Assembly: GCF_933775445.1 (NCBI RefSeq)
Contig: NC_065874.1
Span: 25,552,501 to 25,616,500, forward strand
From: Argentina anserina
Taxonomy: Eukaryota > Streptophyta > Magnoliopsida > Rosales > Rosaceae
Direction: 5' to 3'
Length of the DNA stretch: 64,000 nt
Part shown: positions 1-10,546 of the stretch, in pieces
Layout of the letters: the number at the start of each line of letters is the position of its first letter
How positions within the stretch are numbered: the first letter of the stretch is position 1
Program-made: the position numbers and the translations under genes
Notes under the pieces: model-generated
The model's input: the letters and a program-made list of their open reading frames with translations, nothing else
What the model was told of the DNA's origin: nothing
Database searches by the model: none

Positions 1-170
1 ATGATGGGGTTTAGTACAGGTTAAAACATACATAAATAGACCTGGCTTCATCGTGAAAACAAACAGTAATCATCCATGAGTACATCACTGCCCAAGGAAC
101 GAGAGCAGGCTTATGTGTCCTTTCCCCAACGTTTATCTATTTACAGAGAGGAACAGGAGGCCTGGGGGCA

Positions 171-1490
171 GTGACACTCGTTGAGTGCATTGAGGATGAT
201 TTGACTGAGGTTCAAGCAGAGGAGGAGTTCATTCAACCAACACCAGCAGCTTTGGATGACACTCCACCTAAAGTAAAGGATCCAGTGGAGAAGATCAATC
301 TGGGGACCACAGAGGAGCCCATGGAGGTTGGAATAAGTAAACACTTGGATGAGGAACTGAGACAACGTTTGGTGGAGTTGTTACAGGAGTTCCGCGATTG
401 CTTTGCTGAAAAATTTGAGGACATGCCGGGCTTGTCACCAGACTTGGTTTGTCATTGCTTGCCCATAATGGAAGGGTACAAGCCTGTACAACAAAGTCCA
501 CGACGAATGAGTGCAGACATAGCAGCAACAGTCAAGAAAGAGGTTCAGAACATGTTCCAAGCCGGTATTATCCGACCAGCCAAATATTCTCAGTGATTGT
601 CAAACATAGTACCGGTACGGAAGAAAAATGGCAAGATTCGCGTGTGTGTCAACTACAGGAATCTGAATACTGCGACACCAAAAGATGTCTATTCCATGCC
701 CGTGGCGGATATGTTGGTCGATGCGGTCGCAGGACATGAACTACTATCTTTTATGGACGGCACAGCTGGTTACCACCAAATTCCTGTTTATGAACCGGAT
801 CGACACAAAACAGCATTTCAATGTCCAGGGTTCGCTGGAGTGTTTGAATATAACAATATGCAATTTGATCTGACCAACGCGGGGGCTACATATCAGCGAG
901 CAATGAACCTGATTTTTCACGATGTGCTGGGGGGCATTCTCGAAGTGTATATCGATGATGTGGTGGTCAAGTCTAAGAAGAAAGAGGATCACATTGACAA
1001 TTTGCTGATAGTGTTCAGCAGGATGAGAAAGCACAAGCTCAGGATGAACCCGGCTAAATGCATCTTCGGGGTTCGAGCAGGAGACTTCTTGGGTTTCATA
1101 GTGCATGAAAGAGATATTGAGGTCGCGGAAGATAAGGCTAAAGCAGTTCTAGACACGCCAGCACCAAGGAACAAGAAGGAACTTCAGAGTTTGCTTGGGA
1201 AAATAAACTTCCTTCGACGCTTTATTTCTAATTCCGCTGGTAAAATCGCAGTCTTTTCTCCTTTGCTGAAGCTTCAAGTAGATCAAGAGTTTCACTGGGG
1301 ACCTGCGCAACAAGCAGCTTTTGATAAAATCAAGGACTACCTTACTTATCCACCTGTTCTTCGACCCCCACGGCCTGGAGTACCGTTGAAGCTCTACATC
1401 TCAGCATTCCCTTATTCAATCGCAGGACTCTTAGCACAAGATGGTGATGGAGAGGGGGCAAGAAGATTGAGCATGCAGTTTATTACTTGA
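171..1490 (+). pseudogene. Ty3/gypsy (Tat-lineage) pol: protease-RT linker and reverse transcriptase, broken
   Basis: This is the amino-terminal half of a retrotransposon polyprotein that would copy element RNA into DNA. After a linker (171 to about 480), the RT fingers and palm read through 597-1400. The primer-grip and NFNN-like region lies near 840-880, and the catalytic YIDD box followed by VVVKS lies near 947-975. An in-frame TGA at 594-596 stands where the family has a tryptophan codon. The frame is lost again near 1455-1487, where RT passes into RNase H one base out of register. The start of the element (5' LTR, gag) lies left of the window. The lineage call rests on the two RNase H domains and antisense gene that follow. 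The sequence is a dead copy. Confidence 0.9.
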
Positions 1491-1819
1491 GCCGAACCTT
1501 ATTAGACGCCGAAACTAGATACTCGCCGATAGAGAGGTTGTGTTTAGCTTTGTACTTCGCCGGTACTAAGCTCCGCCATTATATGATGTCCTTCACTACA
1601 GTGGTGGTGGCACAAACCGATTTAGTGAAGTATATGCTTACCAGACCTATGCTTCGAGGTCGGATTGGTAAGTGGATCTTGGCATTATCAGAGTTTTCTT
1701 TACAGTATACACCCTTAAAGGCGCTCACAGGACAGGCAGTGTCCAACTTTTTATTGCATCATCCTATTACGGAGGACATTGAAGACCAGAACGTGGTTGT
1801 TTCGTTCGTTCACACTTAG
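1487..1819 (+). pseudogene. Gypsy-type RNase H (first RNase H) of the Tat element
   Basis: The frame resumes with the SRTL..AE.RY.P.E junction typical of the RT/RNase H boundary in plant Ty3/gypsy elements, then runs through the degenerate native RNase H with a PLKALTGQAVSNFL-type segment. It ends at an in-frame TAG (1817-1819). In Tat elements this domain is a connection-like remnant, and an acquired plant/archaeal-type RNase H follows it, as seen here. It is continuous with RT after correcting one frameshift. Confidence 0.82.
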
Positions 1820-2347
1820 CCTTGGGTTCTGTACTTCGATGGAAGCAGCACTGATCATTAGTCCGGAGCGGGTGTTGCATTAGTTAATCCTTCCGGAGCT
1901 AGACATTGCTACTCTTTTCAGCTGGAATGGAAGTGCACGAACAATGAGGCAGAATATGAGGCCATCATCATTGGCCTGGAGTTGTTGCTTGATCTAGAGG
2001 TCACTGAGGTAGAGATATTAGGTGCTTCACTCCTAGTTAATCAGCTCAAGGGTGTCTATAAGTGCAACAATTTTACATTACTTCCTTTTTGGGAGCGAGC
2101 ATCGGAATTGTTAGAGCAATTTGCAGACGTGGTGCTTGACTATATTCCTCGAGAACAAAATTTCGATGCCAATGAATTAGCACAGCTGGCTACGGGCATT
2201 CGCTTGGCAGATGGCGTTTGCGAGAGGATTTTGAAGGTTCAGAGACGCACATTACCTTCCTTTATGGCAAGGAAAGAGGTTAACGATGAATGGTTGGTAG
2301 CGGTTATTGATCTCATTGATGTTGATTGGCGACAACCAATTATCTAG
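1820..2347 (+). pseudogene. Acquired archaeal-type RNase H (aRNH) of the Tat element
   Basis: Reading on in the same frame past the TAG at 1817 gives YFDGSST, the first catalytic aspartate block of an aRNH. It is followed by SGAGVAL, NNEAEYEA (the conserved glutamate helix) and REQN.DANELAQLA near the end. A second in-frame TAG lies at 1859-1861 and a third at 2345-2347. A second, complete RNase H after the native one is the hallmark of the Tat/Ogre/Retand group. The domain would remove RNA from RNA:DNA hybrids during reverse transcription. Confidence 0.85.
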
Positions 2348-3609
2348 TACCTCACTGATCCTTCTGCACCGGTAGACAAGAGGGTTAGATATTTTGCTAC
2401 TAACTATGTCCTTCGAGGTGGTGAGCTATTGCGCAGGGCAGAAGATGGCTTGTACCTGCGATGCGTCTATGGAGCTGAGGCTAAGAGGTGCTTACGCGAG
2501 GTTCATTGTGACAATTGTGGTTCTCACCAAGCCGGTCCAAAGATGCAGTGGCTCATTCGCCGATATGGTTTTTATTGGCCTACCATGCTCAAGGACTGCA
2601 TCAGCTTCGCGCAGGGTTGCATCGAGTGTCAAATGCATGGGCCAATCCAGCATGTGCCTGACGTTCCTCTGCAACCAATCATTAAACATTGGCCAGGTCG
2701 CGGTTGAGCTCTAGACTTTATTGGGGAAATTCATCCCAATTATTCCTTACAACACAAGCACATTCTACTGGCTACAGATTTCTTCACCAAGTGGGTCGAG
2801 ACCATACCAGTCAGGACGACAGCTTCAGAGGTGATCACCGACTTCATCTTCAAATTTATTATCACCAGGTACGGCATTCTAGAGTGTTTGGTGGCAGACA
2901 GGGGGCAGGTTTCATGGCTGAGAAAACCCAGAAGTTCTTAGTCGGCTATGGGATAAAGTTTATGCATTCTAGTCCTTATTATGTACAAGCGAACGGCTAG
3001 GCAGAAGCTAACAACCGCGTTATTATGTCTATACTCAAACGAATGTTGGATGCAAATCCGCGATCTTGGCACACAGAGTTGGATCACACATTATGGGCTT
3101 ATAGAACCTCCAAGCGTACTCCAACTGGTACTACACCCTATGCGTTGAGGTATGGGCATGATGCGGTACTTCCTATGGAAATTAATGTTCAGTCGCTAAG
3201 GGTTCGCGAACAACATCAGTTGATTGATGAGGACTATGTTCAAGCTATGTTTCAAGAACATGAGGACTTGGACTTTCGCCGGATGGAAGCTCTCAACAGC
3301 CTTATTGCCGAAAAGAAAAAGATAGTATGGCTTTATGACAAACGCACGAGAGGACGCAGCTTTGGAGTTGGTGACTTAGTTTGGAAAGCCTGTTTGCCTT
3401 ATGGTGAGCGAGTTGATGGTCGCGGTAAATGGTCTGCTAAATGGGAAGGTCCTTTTGTGATTGATCGAGTAATGGGCAAAGGCGCCTACTACCTTCGCGA
3501 CACTGATGGGAATGTTCACAGAAATCCCATGAATGGCCGCCATCTTAAGAAGTACTTTCCTAGTGTTTGGGAGTATGAAGATCCACCGGCAACGGTGCAA
3601 GCAACATAG
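2348..3609 (+). pseudogene. Integrase of the Tat element, broken by stops and a frameshift
   Basis: The HHCC zinc finger is visible (EVHCDNCGSHQ ... GCIECQ, about 2497-2632). The catalytic core starts with ALDFIGEI (about 2708-2731). The second aspartate is in VADRG (about 2890), and the glutamate lies in AEANNR just after an in-frame TAG at 2998-3000. Another in-frame TGA sits at 2705-2707, and the frame shifts by one near 2890-2930. The carboxy-terminal part (3025-3609) is intact and ends with the GPF.I.....GAY.L.D..G beta-barrel found after the core in gypsy integrases. No chromodomain is present, as expected for Tat. The product would insert element DNA but cannot be made from this copy. 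Confidence 0.9.
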
Positions 3610-4911
3610 CTGGTGTTTGGACTTAGTGTTTCCTTGGGTTCCATTCTTTCAACCAAGTAAACAGGGGGGCAACACTATGGATAACTCAGAGCGATCGCGA
3701 ACTCAGAAATTTTTGTAGATTCGCGAACGCTCCTACCGGTCGCGAACCCATAAATATTTTTTTTTTCGAAACTACCGAGTTTCTGAAACTTTATGTGTTT
3801 CTTAATCATGCTCCGGCATTTTTTGTAACACATTGGACCAATACTTGTGGTCCAGAATTGGTTGTATCTTTTCTTATGCAGCAATAAAATAGTACAAGTG
3901 TTTTATGAAACAAATTGTGTTTTATTCATATGGCTTTGTGGCCAGGAACTTCATACAAGATCTATACTATTACAGGTGAGCTTTGACACGCTCTGATACC
4001 ATCTATGCTAGGTGGAAAGGTCTTCGCGATTCCTCATGTTCATCCCACCATCGCGAGAAACTCGAGATTAAGCTGCACTAGTTGAAGGCCAAACATAGGT
4101 TCTAATTGGAAAACTGGTGGTAGCATGAGGGATCCAGAGCCTTGATTTGTACACTTCTCCTGATGTTCCTTCAAAGAAGGGAGATTGGAGGATATTACAC
4201 ATGACAGGTACAACCGCTCGCGTCGCGTATCAAAAGAGGTATGTGACGAGCATGATGTACCTATTGGCTCTGGTCCTGAATTCGGCAGCCTGCTTCCCGA
4301 TGATCGGTGACTAAACAACGATGAATAGGCCGCGGGAAGGACTGCATTTTCCTCTCTCACTTGTAATCCTTCATTAGGAACAACCCTTAATGCAGAGCAG
4401 ATCTCCGGTGCTCAACTAAAAAGAAGGGAGGATGTGAGGGTGGAATAAGACTCCCACCTCACATTTGAAGGTAGAATAAGGCTCTCACAAATTGCTATTG
4501 AGTTTGCAAATCTGGGAGATGAAATTTAAGAAACCTAGGGGGTTTCGAAGGAAGAAATGGGATTGCCATGGTTGGAGGCTGCGGAAGAAAGCGTGGTGTG
4601 TTCTTTCCTTAGGGTTTCATTTTACAGCAGAAGAAACTTGGATTCAAGGGCTGAGATTGGAGATACAGATTTGGAGATCGCGCCCGGGATTTATTGCAGT
4701 AATAATGGTCAACCTGAAACAGTTTGTGCGTTTCCAAGTATTGATTGCTCCTGTTTACGTGGGTTTACATGCAAACTTGCACGGTGACGAGTTGAGTTGG
4801 GCTCTGGCCGTGGGCCTTTAGTTGGGTTTTTGACGAGTCAAAGAGATTCGAGTTGGGGAGCAAACAGAGATAAGTTGCAATTGTTACTACTAAAATACTT
4901 TGATGTTCAAG
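3610..4911. other. Tat element spacer between pol and the antisense gene
   Basis: No convincing coding region is seen. A G6CAA purine tract follows pol at 3664-3672. A reverse-complement match to the initiator-tRNA primer site (GCTCTGATACCA) lies near 3991. A sequence starting TGTGAGGGTGGAAT after a purine run (near 4434) could be an LTR remnant of another inserted element. The open frames at 4492-4821 have no recognisable domain. Confidence 0.5.
3664..3672 (+). other. Polypurine-tract-like motif, copy 1 (GGGGGGCAA)
   Basis: GGGGGGCAA follows the pol stop by about 55 bases. The same nine bases recur at 5800-5808 and at 8252-8260, the last directly in front of the 3' LTR, where a plus-strand primer tract is expected. 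Internal extra polypurine tracts are known in large Tat-group elements, so this may be a working or former internal tract. Confidence 0.5.
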
Positions 4912-7900
4912 TTACATTCTATGTCCAACAAGGCGAATATCTAAGAGAAGCTTTCCAGTATCATTAGCTTTGGCACATATGAAGTTGTTGAGCCTCCTTT
5001 CTTCAGCCTCATAAGCCGCCAGTTGCCTTTTGCGCTCCTGTATTTGGGGCACCACACTTCTTATCTCTTCCTCCACAGCCTTGAGCTCTCTAGCTTGCTC
5101 AGCTTCAAGCTCCGCTAGTTGTTGCCGCAATGCACTGATTTGTTGCGAACGGCTGGCCTTGGCATAATGGAGCTTAGCCTTAAGTTGAGCAGGGCTTTCC
5201 GTAATAAATTGTCTGGCATCAGCGTTGTGTTGCGACAGACTCTGAGATTGGTTTCTCAAGGTGTGGCATTCGGCCATGAGGCCCAGAATGGTGTTCAGTG
5301 CCTGTTCAGCATTCGCGACTAAGTTGGGATCATGTGAGTATAGCTTAAGGTAGCGAAGGGCGTCTTTCACCTTACCCAGACGAGTTGGATCAGTTAGGTC
5401 TTCAGAGGATAGTTTCGCAAGTTGTGCCCGGGCCTGGACAAGTTCTTGAGACTCTAGAGACATTAAGGGGCTGGCCGGACCTAGCCTGGTCACACCTTCT
5501 TCATCTCCTACCTCATTCTCCAGAATTTGAGTTGAAGAGGAGTGGGAGAGTATCGCCGTGGGGTTGATTGATATTTGCGACTCCAAGGTCTGAGAGCTCG
5601 CCTCTGTGATAGGGGGAATGGCTTGAATGGTTTCTTGGTTCACAACCACAATTGGTTGGATAGCAGTCGCGACTTCTGGGATAGGTGACTGAGCGTCAAC
5701 ATGAACCTGTGTTAAAGACCATGAAGGATATCATTGATCCACAGACAATCAATATAAGTTAAAGAAACTACATCTTAGCAAACAATAAAGTGTTGCTTTG
5801 GGGGGCAACAGTGTGTTTGACTACTCACGACGACATCTTCCATCGCGATGGCTGCAGCTTGAGGGGTAGACGGAAGTGGTGACGTTGGGTTCTCGCGAAC
5901 CTACAAATCAGATAAGAATCAGTCAGAGTGATTCATGAAAGTATCACCAGTTGGAATAAATAGAGTGTTCTTTTTACCTCAATTGTTCTCTCTGGCTTGC
6001 TGGTCCCGGCCACTGGTTCAGGATTGACCTGGTTGGTTGCTGCATGCGGTATTGCCACAATTGCGAGCGGGGCAGAGGTGCCTGATGTAGCTATTCTTCT
6101 CCGCTGAGTCAACTGAGCGTCACATATGTCGGTTAGTGGCGAACGATTAACACCTTTTAAGAAAATCAGATAGGGGTGAGGACTTACAGGATTGAAGTCT
6201 ATGGCATCAGGGTCATCATCGTCGTTATCAGGGCTAGGGGTTGTTCTCCCTCGTTTATGGCCTTGGGAGGAGGAAGCACCAGCTGTATTCTCAAAAACCT
6301 GCAACATGAACCAGTTAGTGGTTTTGAATCAGTGTTGAAACAAGAACTGTAGGAGTTCGAAGAGGCGTTAGGATTTTACCCGTGAAGGAACGATTCTGAC
6401 AGCATTTGGGATAACTGTTCGCAGCAACTCTTCATCACCAGGAACCTCAGGGTCTTCCTGCAAGTATCTCCTGAGCCCCGTCTGGAAGATGTATTAAAAG
6501 ATGACTCACGAGCGTTGCTCCCACTGGCCAGAGTTGATCCTTTCCCACCATTGAGGATAAGCTTTGTCGACGCGAAAGCAGCGAAAGATACTCCCACTTG
6601 CTAATACAGGAAGGGGAGTAGGTTGCAACTGAGACGGGGGTTGGTACCCAGGATTAGTGTCAGTAACAGGGACCATGGGGCGTCGCCATGAGGAAAACAA
6701 GTTCAGACACTCAATAGGAGGGAAGGGCACCATTTAAATCATGCCCAACTGCCTCGTGAATAGATAGGGGGCATAGAGTTCCACTCCATTGCAGGGATGT
6801 CGGGGTAAGTCCGCCATTGATACAGCCTGTTCAAACAAATGCCGACTCTCCCCATCATAGCGTTGGAGGGTTAAGAAGCCGCCTCGGATGGCATTAGGGT
6901 GAGTGCGGTCTAGGAGCAGCTGTGCGGAGTCAAGAACTGAGGCATCCAGGGTGTAGAAGTATTCGAAGCATGCTGCGTAGCGAAGAGAAAAGTTGGGCTC
7001 CAAGCCAACAAATGCTTTTTCCAATACTTCTGTGAGACGGAAGTCCCTTGCGTTTTGATTTCGCAGTTGTACAAAGTAAACCTGGATCCAGAGGTCTATA
7101 ATCCACATAGGCCCTGAAAGCTTATGATAATTGAGGGGTTCCATGGTAAGTGCACGCAACATATGGTAGAGTTCTGCCAGGACTATTTGCGCTAGACCCA
7201 CAACGTGGCCATTGTAGAGAAGGGTTGAGAGCTGTAGGTGGTGCACAGTCATCTTCTTAGAGTTGGAGCAGAACAAGAACTTGGTTAACCAGAATTCCAA
7301 GAAGGCGATTCCAGCATTAGCAGTATGGTTGCGATCAAAACTGGAAACCCAGGAGCCATATGATTGGTAGATACCAACGTCGCGAGTGGTGGTGACCGGG
7401 CACTCAGCATCAAAATAATCATGATCTCTATAGGGCCTGGTACCAACTGGTAAACCTACGATAGCATATATGTCTAGCAAAGATATACCCATTTAACCAA
7501 ATTGAAAGTCGAAGGTACTACTTGCGGAATTCCAGAAGCAAGCAGCAGTCATGATGGCACATCTGTTGCCTCCACCCTGAGTTAGTTTGAAGGAGAGGTC
7601 GATACTTTCCAAGATTCCTACCGCTTTCCAGATGTCGCGATCGATCAAGCGGCGACCTGCATACCATAGCTGCATGGCTTCGGAGACAATGGGCCATGCT
7701 CTGACAGGGGTATCATGGTGACTGTGCACTTGCCATCCCCGGTGGTGGTAGTCAGTGTTGATGCGGTAAGAGAATGGCCCAAGAACACAGTGCTGTCGTC
7801 AATCACTCCGATGGTGGTGCGATTGGTGGGTTCGTTGTTTGGATAATCGCGAAGAGGTCTTGCACCTGCCTGGGCATCACGTTGGTTGTTGTCAGAGAGT

Positions 7901-7985
7901 AAGAATTTCAAAAGAGGGCTTTCTGGATTTTTTGATGATAGAGCAATCGGGTTGGATGGATTTGTTGGGTTCGTGAGTGCGATTT
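4912..7985 (-). pseudogene. Antisense spliced gene with plant mobile domain and C-terminal coiled coil, inside the Tat element
   Basis: Minus-strand gene between integrase and the 3' LTR. Exons inferred from sequence: a long first part about 7985-6380, then 6298-6188, 6112-5978, 5900-5829 and 5706-4912 (stop). The four introns (81, 75, 77 and 122 bases) have GT and AG ends. All four joins fall between codons, giving exons of 37, 45, 24 and 264 codons. The first part holds a plant mobile domain: ACFWNS.S.TF.F.FG then MGISLLDIYAIVGLPVG. It is interrupted by in-frame TAA at 7493-7495 and at 6734-6736, two stops near 6500 and a frameshift near 7725. The last exon is rich in Glu, Gln, Ala and Leu with heptads (about 5100-4950), a probable coiled coil. 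A TATTTAAA lies just upstream. Antisense extra ORFs are known in Tat elements; the function is not known. Confidence 0.75.
5800..5808 (+). other. Polypurine-tract-like motif, copy 2 (GGGGGGCAA)
   Basis: Identical nine-base core to the tracts at 3664 and 8252. It lies within the last intron (5707-5828) of the antisense gene, preceded by TTTG and followed by CAGTG. It could prime extra plus-strand synthesis or be a leftover of element assembly. Confidence 0.4.
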
Positions 7986-8251
7986 AAATAGGAACTGAAG
8001 GGGTTTCTGAAATCGAAACTGATGGGTTCGGGGAAGAGTTGCGTTTGCTCGAGTGGAACTGGTTTGAGTATCTGAAACAGTATGTGTTTCTCGCGTATTT
8101 CAGTTCAAAAGGATGTAGTGGTTTGAGGTGAAGGCGCGCGTCAGTTGGTAACGGGGGAACGTAAAGCGTTTCGGATTATTTTAAAAAGATAACCGTTTGG
8201 GGTTTTCTTCTAGCCCTTTTCAATTTCGCGGGGTCTTCAATTTCAAGGCCT

Positions 8252-8260
8252 GGGGGGCAA
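8252..8260 (+). other. Polypurine tract of the Tat element
   Basis: TGGGGGGCAA abuts the TG that opens the 3' LTR at 8261. This is the standard position of the primer for plus-strand DNA synthesis. Confidence 0.75.
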
Positions 8261-9126
8261 TGTTTGGGCCTAAAATAATACTCCGGTATTATCTAGACTA
8301 CTTAGGCTCGTGGACCGGTTATTTGGGGAAAATATATCACAAAGCAAGATTACCTGCCGTATTAGAATAGATTTAGGGGACTATCGCTGTATAGAATCTG
8401 AGTTGATTAAGGAAGGTAAATCTAAATCAACTAGGAGGTTCTCAAGACTTGATTTGCAAGAAAGAACAAGTTGTGTTCTCTATATAAAGGGGTTGAATGC
8501 CCAGAATAACACACGCAACGTCAAACAAACTATCGCGCAACCGCATAGTCAAAATCTCCCCACGGAGTAAAAGTCCGATTCGCTTCGGCAACCAAGTCTC
8601 CCATCGGAGCGGAGCTACCCAGATGCACGCCTCGCGCTGCATGTAGCAACAAGTCCGGTTAACTCCGGCAATTCGAGTCAAGTCCATCGAGTCGCTACTC
8701 GCTAGCCTAGCTTCTAGCAAACCCAAAAGTCTGCACTAGTCAGCAAATTTCATTCGCGAGAGAGTCCTGCTATTAACGACACAGTATAAGCTCTACTTTT
8801 CCCTAAGCGGTCAAAAGTAAGATCGGCCATCTACTTGAGGTGGAGTGAAAGGTACCTAGCAACTCGGGTTGTGTATAGGTCATTCGAACTTCAGCGGTTT
8901 ATCAGCAACTGCGGAGCAATCGTTTGAGAAGAAGACAGTACGTGGAACGCGATCAATGTCAGACAAAGCAACAGTTGTACCTAACTCAAAGGTACTGGCA
9001 CGCCAACAACAATATAGAACGAAGGGTTGAACCGTCTAGGGTTCGGTACCGGAGCCTGCTGATTGTTCTCTGAGGAGGATCCGTTTTCCCAGATCGAACA
9101 TTAGGTTTCCATACCATTGTGCTACA
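8261..9126 (+). repeat. 3' LTR of the Tat element
   Basis: The LTR opens TGTTTGGGCC right after the polypurine tract and is judged to end TGTGCTACA at 9126. A promoter TATA box, TATATAAAG, lies at 8481-8489. The left boundary is well supported. The right boundary is inferred only from the CA end, since the 5' LTR and the other target duplication lie outside the window. TTGAA (9127-9131) is the candidate duplication. Confidence 0.65.
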
Positions 9127-10335
9127 TTGAAGTCTCCCCAAATCTTAGATCTTCAGCCTCGCCGTGACAGTTCAAATTCCTCACACCTTCGCCTCTGCGA
9201 TCCCCACTGCCACGCCTTATGCCACCTCAGTCCTGTGTCATGGTCGTTGAATCTTGGTAGTGCAAAGTCCTTTTTAAAAGTGATAAAGATAGAAGCCAGA
9301 CACCCCGTCTTGCAACCAAGTCTCAACCCTTGAATCCTTGAGGAGTTCTGAAAACTCATCTGGCATCGGACCTAAGACGCCTAACCTTGTTTGGTGCCGC
9401 TCGGGAGGGGCTGTTCTGCATTTTTGTTTTCTTTTTGTTCTTTGAAATAGACCTCGGCACACATGTGCAAGCAAGAAATAGGTTTGTTTACATATAAATG
9501 TGGCCAAACTTCTAAAATCAATTGATAGGTGTAGTCAAGATATTGCATATAGTTTATATCGATATCATTGTATTTGTACTAAAAAATAAAATAAGATCAT
9601 TTTAGGTCAACTAAAACTATATTAGTTCAGCATGTTCCCCAACCTTAACCACATTGTTCAGGAGCATCCACAAGATGGCGTCTTTCTTCCTCTCTGAGCG
9701 GGTGCCAGCTTGACGGATTGGGTGTACGTTGGTGTTAATTATACTCGTTTATTATGGCGTGCAGTTGGGTCACTTGGCCGGGGGTTGGCTTGTGTACATG
9801 CATGTTGCCGGGCTTCCGGCAACCGTTTAATCTTTCATTGATCCATCATTAATATATGAACACCGTTTAGAAATACCTCACCCTAAAATGTTTAATTTTC
9901 TAAACAAAAGTTAATTATGATCGAATAATGTTCTCTCAAAATTTGACTTGAATATAGTCCGTCGCAGCCCCCTTACATTTGACACATGTGCTCGGTAGCC
10001 AGCTGCTATATTTGGAAGAGTAGAGAGCAGAAGACTAGCATGCAAATATAAAATGGCAATTTGTTGAAATCAAATGACTGAATAAGAAATATTAAAAGCG
10101 TGACTTAAGACATTATTAAGAGAAGACAATTTGTCATTAATTAACAAACGATCAACTTGATCGGCAACTTCCTTCGCCTGCATGTCAACTTAATTATACA
10201 TGTAATAAGTTATGAACATCTACTCATAAGTCATAACAAATATAGATCCAATCCCATTAATTAAGCATCGGTTAGTACTAGCTCAATCCTCAATCTTCAT
10301 CGCAAAAAGCTCTCTTGCAACCCTACTTGATTCAG
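9127..10335. other. Intergenic region before the DUF247 gene
   Basis: No gene is seen. The first 500 bases are GC-richer and resemble decayed gene or element sequence without a readable domain. From 9550 the stretch is AT-rich and probably includes the promoter of the gene that follows. Confidence 0.4.
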
Positions 10336-10510
10336 GTATGTACAGAGTAATTGTAAATTCATGTTCCCCAGCTGCTTCGAGGGTCCTATTGTTGTGTGTG
10401 CCATTTAGATGGTTGTGAATTTCATTTATTTGATTACTACGTTTTATTAGGTGAATTTGCATACTAGGATTTTCCCAGTTTCATTGAATTACTATATTCC
10501 TCCTTCTTAG
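10336..10510 (+). other. Probable 5' UTR intron of the DUF247 gene
   Basis: TTCAG|GTATGT at 10335/10336 is a strong donor. A T-rich tract ending TTCTTAG at 10510 is a good acceptor, 36 bases before the start codon. The donor lies downstream of a CT-rich leader-like segment. There is no transcript evidence, so the intron is a prediction. Confidence 0.5.
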
Positions 10511-10546
10511 TGGAAACTGGAAAGTACTCACCGAGATCGTTAGATC

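Noticed and set aside
3985..4005. GCTCTGATACCA as primer site of a separate minus-strand element in the Tat spacer
   Set aside because: No LTR end could be defined next to it; a single 12-base match is not enough.
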